Program-made: the position numbers and the translations under genes
Origin: Ruminococcus sp.
GTDB taxonomy: Bacteria > Bacillota > Clostridia > Oscillospirales > Ruminococcaceae
Assembly (NCBI GenBank): GCA_014799765.1
Contig: JAAVHK010000083.1
Location: 1-19,057 of the forward strand
Direction: 5' to 3'
DNA: 19,057 nucleotides
Notes under the pieces: generated by a model
Databases searched by the model: none
What the model was told of the DNA's origin: nothing
The model's input: only the letters and a program-made list of their open reading frames with translations
Shown: positions 15,334 to 19,057 of the stretch, piece after piece
Layout of the letters: each line of letters starts with the position of its first letter
How positions within the stretch are numbered: the first letter of the stretch is position 1

Positions 15334-16191
15334 TCATTCAATACCAGCCTGTTGTTTGGCGGCGGTGAGGGTATTTTTCATAAGCATGGAAATAGTCATA
15401 GGACCTACACCACCAGGAACCGGCGTTATGTAGGAGGCTTTCTTTTCAGCGGATTCAAAATCAACGTCACCACAAAGTCTGCCGTTTTCGTCACGGTTCA
15501 TGCCGACATCGATTACAACTGCACCTTCTTTAATCATATCGCCTGTAACAAATTTCGCCCTGCCTATCGCTACTACAAGAATATCTGCATTAAGACAGAT
15601 TTCTTTAAGATTCTTTGTCTTTGAGTGACATATTGTTACAGTACCGTTTTTCTGTAAAAGCAACATTGCCTGAGGCTTGCCGACTATATTACTTCTGCCG
15701 ATAACTACACACTGTTTTCCGGTTATGTCTGTGCCGGTACTCTCTATAAGTCGCATTACACCTGCCGGAGTACATGGCAGAAATGAATAATTTCCTATCA
15801 TGATGTGTCCGACGTTTACAGGGTGAAAAGCGTCAACATCTTTTTCCGGTGAGATTGCATTTATAACGGCTGTCTCGTCGATATGTGCCGGAAGCGGTAA
15901 CTGTACGAGTATACCGTTTACACGGTCATCACGGTTAAGGACGTTCACAAGGTCAAGTAACTGCTCCTGAGTTGTGTTTTCGTCAAGGGCGTATTCGAAT
16001 GACTGGAAACCTACTTCTTCACACGCTTTTTTCTTGTTGTTTACGTAAACTCTTGAAGCGGAATTATTTCCGACGATTACAACAGCCAGTCCTACTTTTA
16101 AACCCTTTTCGTCTCTGAGACGTGCTGTTTCTTCTGCTACTTCCGCTTTTACGGTAGCGGAAACTTCTTTACCATTAATTATCTGTGCCAT
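15334..16191 (-). CDS. folD: Bifunctional methylenetetrahydrofolate dehydrogenase/cyclohydrolase
   Basis: A 285-residue cytosolic enzyme that interconverts 5,10-methylene-THF, 5,10-methenyl-THF and 10-formyl-THF, supplying one-carbon units for purine and formyl-Met synthesis. All family landmarks are present: YVNNKKKACEEVG (49-61) with catalytic Lys53, NGILVQLPLP (92-101), KDVDAF with Asp120, FLPCTPAGV (137-145), the NADP-binding VVIGRSNIVGKP (162-173) and ITPVPGGVGPMTISML near the end. The length is typical. It starts 2 bases after the lgt stop, with GGAGGAAG inside the lgt 3' end as its ribosome site, so it is translated with lgt. A terminator follows. Confidence 0.97.
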   Translation of the reverse strand: MAQIINGKEVSATVKAEVAEETARLRDEKGLKVGLAVVIVGNNSASRVYVNNKKKACEEVGFQSFEYALDENTTQEQLLDLVNVLNRDDRVNGILVQLPLPAHIDETAVINAISPEKDVDAFHPVNVGHIMIGNYSFLPCTPAGVMRLIESTGTDITGKQCVVIGRSNIVGKPQAMLLLQKNGTVTICHSKTKNLKEICLNADILVVAIGRAKFVTGDMIKEGAVVIDVGMNRDENGRLCGDVDFESAEKKASYITPVPGGVGPMTISMLMKNTLTAAKQQAGIE

Positions 16192-16193
16192 TG

Positions 16194-17195
16194 TTATTCT
16201 TCCTCCTGAATATTTTCATTATTATCACTATCGGTTATGGGCTGATAGTCTGTATTGTCATCATCTTCACCCAGACGGCGTTTCCGTGCCTGCTCAAGAA
16301 TCTGTTCTGATTCTTCCGTGTTGCAGTACAGTACGTATTTTTCCGGATTTTTCTTTACTCTTATCAACATGAAAATCTGTATCACAACTGAAATGATACA
16401 TATCACGGCGGATAAAATCTGCGATACTCTTAAACTGCCAATCATAAGACTGTCTGTGCGGAGACCCTCTACAACAAATCTTTCCGCACCGTACCATGTC
16501 ATGTACATCAGTAATATCTGACCGTCATATTTACGTTTTCTTGAATAAAGCGATATAAGCAGAAATCCTAACAGACACCATAACGATTCATACAGAAAAC
16601 ACGGGTGAACGGTCTGAAGATAGTCCAGACCGGATGCCCTGTCCGCTAAAATAGTTGACTGTATTTCACCGCCGGTCATACCTAAAATACTGTTCGTATT
16701 ACTGCCGAATGCTTCCTGATTGACAAAATTGCCCCACCGTCCTATTCCCTGACCTATCAGAAAGCCCAGTACCGTTATATCAAGCATTGGCAGAAATTTT
16801 ATTTTCCGCAACTTACAGATTACAAGTCCTACCGCTACAGACCCGATTATACCACCGTAAATAGCAAGTCCGCCGTTACGTGTGTTTATTATAGCCATTA
16901 TGTCGCCTTTATAGGAATCCCAGTTGAATATTACATAGTACGTCCTTGCACCGACTATTCCGCCGACTACTCCGCCTATTATCGCATCAAGTGCCTTTTC
17001 GGCATCTATCCCGAAACGTTTCATTTTCGGCATGACGTACAATAATGCCAGTACAAGACCAAACGTTATTATAATTCCGTACCACTGTATGTTCATACCG
17101 AATATTGTAAAAGCAGTCGGATTTATATGGAAAGTCCAGTCAAGTCGTGGAAACTGTATCTCATAAGGGTCAGCTATAGCTGTTATTTCAGTCAT
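16194..17195 (-). CDS. lgt: Prolipoprotein diacylglyceryl transferase with acidic C-terminal extension
   Basis: A 333-residue polytopic membrane enzyme that transfers diacylglycerol from phosphatidylglycerol to the lipobox Cys of prolipoproteins, the first step of lipoprotein maturation. It carries the Lgt signature GRWGNFVNQEAFG (152-164), GGLAIYGG (108-115), HPCFLYESLW (197-206) and ERFVVEGLRTDSL (238-250), with about seven hydrophobic segments. Most Lgt proteins have about 260-290 residues. This one adds a cytoplasmic tail of about 55 residues rich in Asp, Glu and Asn (LGEDDDNTDYQPITDSDNN). Its ATG overlaps the yfmH stop by eight bases (ATGACTGA), so it is coupled to yfmH. It should act on the beta-helix lipoprotein in this window. 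Confidence 0.96.
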   Translation of the reverse strand: MTEITAIADPYEIQFPRLDWTFHINPTAFTIFGMNIQWYGIIITFGLVLALLYVMPKMKRFGIDAEKALDAIIGGVVGGIVGARTYYVIFNWDSYKGDIMAIINTRNGGLAIYGGIIGSVAVGLVICKLRKIKFLPMLDITVLGFLIGQGIGRWGNFVNQEAFGSNTNSILGMTGGEIQSTILADRASGLDYLQTVHPCFLYESLWCLLGFLLISLYSRKRKYDGQILLMYMTWYGAERFVVEGLRTDSLMIGSLRVSQILSAVICIISVVIQIFMLIRVKKNPEKYVLYCNTEESEQILEQARKRRLGEDDDNTDYQPITDSDNNENIQEEE

Positions 17196-18471
17196 TTTCC
17201 GTACCCTCTACTACAGATAAAACAAGTCTGTCCTCACGGAGTTCACGACGCATATATTCAAGTACCGTATCGCTTGTCATTCCGGATATCATATCTATTG
17301 TATCATACGGACCTATTCCGGACATATTCGCACCTAACATCATACTCGCTACCGCCTCGACGTTATTCAGCTGTCTTATCATTGCACCGTACATTGATTT
17401 CTTTATACGCTGGAATGTTTTTTCCGGTATGCCGTTTTCGGATATATTCTTCACTTCCGCTACTATAGAGTCACGGACTTTTACAGGGTCATTAGATTCG
17501 CCGGCGAAAATTACGGAAAAATAACCGTCACCGCAGAAAATCTCACCGCTGAAAGTTGAATTTAATACGCCCTCTTTAAGAAGTCTGTTATACATATCGG
17601 AAGAAACGTCCGTAATAATTGAAGATGCTATACACATAGCGATATTCTGTATAAGTCTTTCCTTTTCGTCACACGGAGTACATTTATATCCTATATGAAA
17701 TATCGGCGTACCTACTGGCTGTTTTTCGTATATTTCTGACTGTACTATAGTTTCAGGCTCTTCAGGGAATACAGTCTCAAGACCTTTATCTTCGCAAGGT
17801 TTAAGATATTCGTCGCATATAGAAAGTACTTCGTCGGCTTTTACGTTTCCGGCAATCGAAAGCACCATATTATTGAGATTATAGAAAGTATTATAACACT
17901 TATAAAGTAAATCAGCGTCAATCTGTGCTATGCTCTCGATAGTACCGGCAATATCAATCTTTACAGGATGATTATGATACATACAACGGAGCATATTGAA
18001 AAATACTCTCCATTCGGGATTATCGTTGGTCATCTGGATTTCCTGACCTATTATACCCTGCTCCTTATCGACATTTGCCTTAGTAAAATATGGTTTCTGG
18101 ACGAAATCAAGCAGAATTTTCAGTGATTCCTGATAATTCTTTGAACAGCTGAACAAATAACACGTCCTGTCGAAAGATGTATAGGCATTACCGCTTGCAC
18201 CGGTCTTTGCATAGAGTTCAAAAACATCACAGTCTTCATTTTCAAACAGCTTGTGTTCAAGGAAATGGGCTATACCCTCCGGTACTGTTGTATATTCCTT
18301 ATCGTCACGCATCTTAAACATAGTATTTATAGAACCGTATTTTGTTCCGAAAAGTGCTTCAACAGTACTGAAACCTTCCATTTCACAGATATATATATCA
18401 AGTCCGCTGGGGTGCTTGACGTATATACAGTTATCGCCGGTCTTTGAACTCATAAGAATCTGTTTATCCAT
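17188..18471 (-). CDS. yfmH: M16-family peptidase YfmH (EF-P 5-aminopentanol modification-associated)
   Basis: A 427-residue protein of the insulinase/pitrilysin family. The inverted zinc motif is intact: HFLEH (69-73), followed by acidic residues at about 137 and 144 (KEQGIIGQEIQM) that supply the third zinc ligand. The sequence GASGNAYTSFDRTCYLFSCS is characteristic of this subgroup. It is the probably active half of a YfmF/YfmH heteromer, by analogy to other M16 pairs. The Bacillus subtilis homologue (also written YmfH) has been linked to the 5-aminopentanol modification of elongation factor P. Its ATG overlaps the yfmF stop by one base (TAATG), with AGGAGG just upstream. The substrate is not known to me. 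Confidence 0.93.
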   Translation of the reverse strand: MDKQILMSSKTGDNCIYVKHPSGLDIYICEMEGFSTVEALFGTKYGSINTMFKMRDDKEYTTVPEGIAHFLEHKLFENEDCDVFELYAKTGASGNAYTSFDRTCYLFSCSKNYQESLKILLDFVQKPYFTKANVDKEQGIIGQEIQMTNDNPEWRVFFNMLRCMYHNHPVKIDIAGTIESIAQIDADLLYKCYNTFYNLNNMVLSIAGNVKADEVLSICDEYLKPCEDKGLETVFPEEPETIVQSEIYEKQPVGTPIFHIGYKCTPCDEKERLIQNIAMCIASSIITDVSSDMYNRLLKEGVLNSTFSGEIFCGDGYFSVIFAGESNDPVKVRDSIVAEVKNISENGIPEKTFQRIKKSMYGAMIRQLNNVEAVASMMLGANMSGIGPYDTIDMISGMTSDTVLEYMRRELREDRLVLSVVEGTEND

Positions 18472-19057
18472 TATTTCTGCTCCTCCTTGTCGTACATTAT
18501 ATAAACGCTGTCAAGAGTGAGTGACTTTCCGGCATTTATAATATCTTCCTTAGTGACCGCCTTATATTTTCCGGAACACTCTTCCGGTGTTATTATCTCA
18601 CCATCGCAGAGGCAGTCAAAATACCAACCGGAATATGATGACGGCGTATCACCTACTGAAGTAAGTGCGTTATCAAGACTAAGTACCGCACTTGTTATCT
18701 CGTTGTCGGTGATGTTTCCGTTTCTTATCTCGTCAAGCTGGTGGAGTATTTCAGCCTTTGCCTTTTCGATATTGTTTCTTTCAACGCCTATATCTACAAA
18801 TATAGTTTTCTTGTACTTGTTCACACGTGTGGCACAGTAGTAACATAAACTCATTTTTTCACGGACGTTAAGGAAAAGTTTCGATACCGGAGTTTCACCC
18901 CATACGGTATTCAACATCTTTACGGCGTACTTGTCCGGACAGTCGTATTTGAACGCCATGACCATTTTACACTGTCTTACATCAAATTCTTCCGATTCTG
19001 TAATTACTTCCGGTTTTATCGGGCTTGATGTACTGAAGTTTATTTTTCCCGAATTTC
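18471..19057 (-). CDS. yfmF: M16-family protein YfmF, C-terminal part (5' end outside window)
   Basis: About 195 C-terminal residues are present, open to the window edge. An internal Met at 18965 is not the start, because the same frame continues upstream as KPEVITESEEFDVRQCKMVM, which fits the M16 inter-domain strand. The visible part has AVKMLNTVWGETPVSKLFLNVREKMSLCYYC in pieces, the usual C-terminal M16 domain with an R-E-x-x-x-L-C-Y motif. This is where the non-catalytic partner of YfmH normally sits, directly upstream and coupled by a one-base overlap. The N-terminal half, where a zinc motif would be, cannot be seen. Confidence 0.9.
   Translation of the reverse strand, partial: NSGKINFSTSSPIKPEVITESEEFDVRQCKMVMAFKYDCPDKYAVKMLNTVWGETPVSKLFLNVREKMSLCYYCATRVNKYKKTIFVDIGVERNNIEKAKAEILHQLDEIRNGNITDNEITSAVLSLDNALTSVGDTPSSYSGWYFDCLCDGEIITPEECSGKYKAVTKEDIINAGKSLTLDSVYIMYDKEEQK

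Overview
The window reads as chromosomal DNA of a low-GC, endospore-forming Clostridium-type Firmicute. Ruminococcus or a related Oscillospiraceae lineage is my best guess. Supporting signs are a SpoVT regulator, the YfmF/YfmH pair, AAAGGAG-type ribosome sites, TTGACA/TATAAT promoters with 17-base spacers, and Thr-rich linkers on surface proteins. The genus is inference; no rRNA or other marker gene is present.

Region 1 (1-3956, + strand) is a probable operon: the tail of a membrane protein, a PP2C phosphatase, a transmembrane Ser/Thr kinase whose ectodomain resembles the NADase-type glycan-binding fold, and a membrane-anchored VanX-like D-Ala-D-Ala dipeptidase. A bidirectional terminator closes it. 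The kinase is broken by two single-base homopolymer indels that cancel each other. The layout suggests envelope sensing: extracellular ligand, kinase, phosphatase, and a wall-precursor hydrolase.

Region 2 (3980-6604) holds a GT2 glycosyltransferase on the - strand, a divergent SUFU-domain gene with a palindrome over its -10 box, and spoVT with its terminator.

Region 3 (6622-8721, - strand) is a run of four small accessory genes, each with a TTTAA(A)GGAG-type leader. One is a SUKH (SMI1/KNR4) gene with a frameshift, and another carries an in-frame TGA. Together with the SUFU gene it looks like a polyimmunity cluster of a polymorphic-toxin type. No toxin is visible. Two adjacent genes share a near-identical leader and first codons, which suggests cassette duplication or exchange.

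Region 4 (8769-15205, - strand) is envelope related: a beta-helix carbohydrate-binding lipoprotein (Cthe_2159/DUF4353 type), a second long PP2C protein with an unrecognised C-terminal half, and an SGNH plus MBOAT pair expected to O-acetylate a surface glycan.

Region 5 (15271-19057, - strand) is a tight housekeeping operon, yfmF-yfmH-lgt-folD, whose genes overlap or nearly touch and end at a hairpin terminator. yfmF runs off the window.

I see no tRNA, rRNA, CRISPR array, insertion sequence or phage gene. The most interesting material is the kinase/phosphatase/dipeptidase operon, the polyimmunity-like cluster with its repeated leader, and the clustering of all four gene disruptions in accessory genes.
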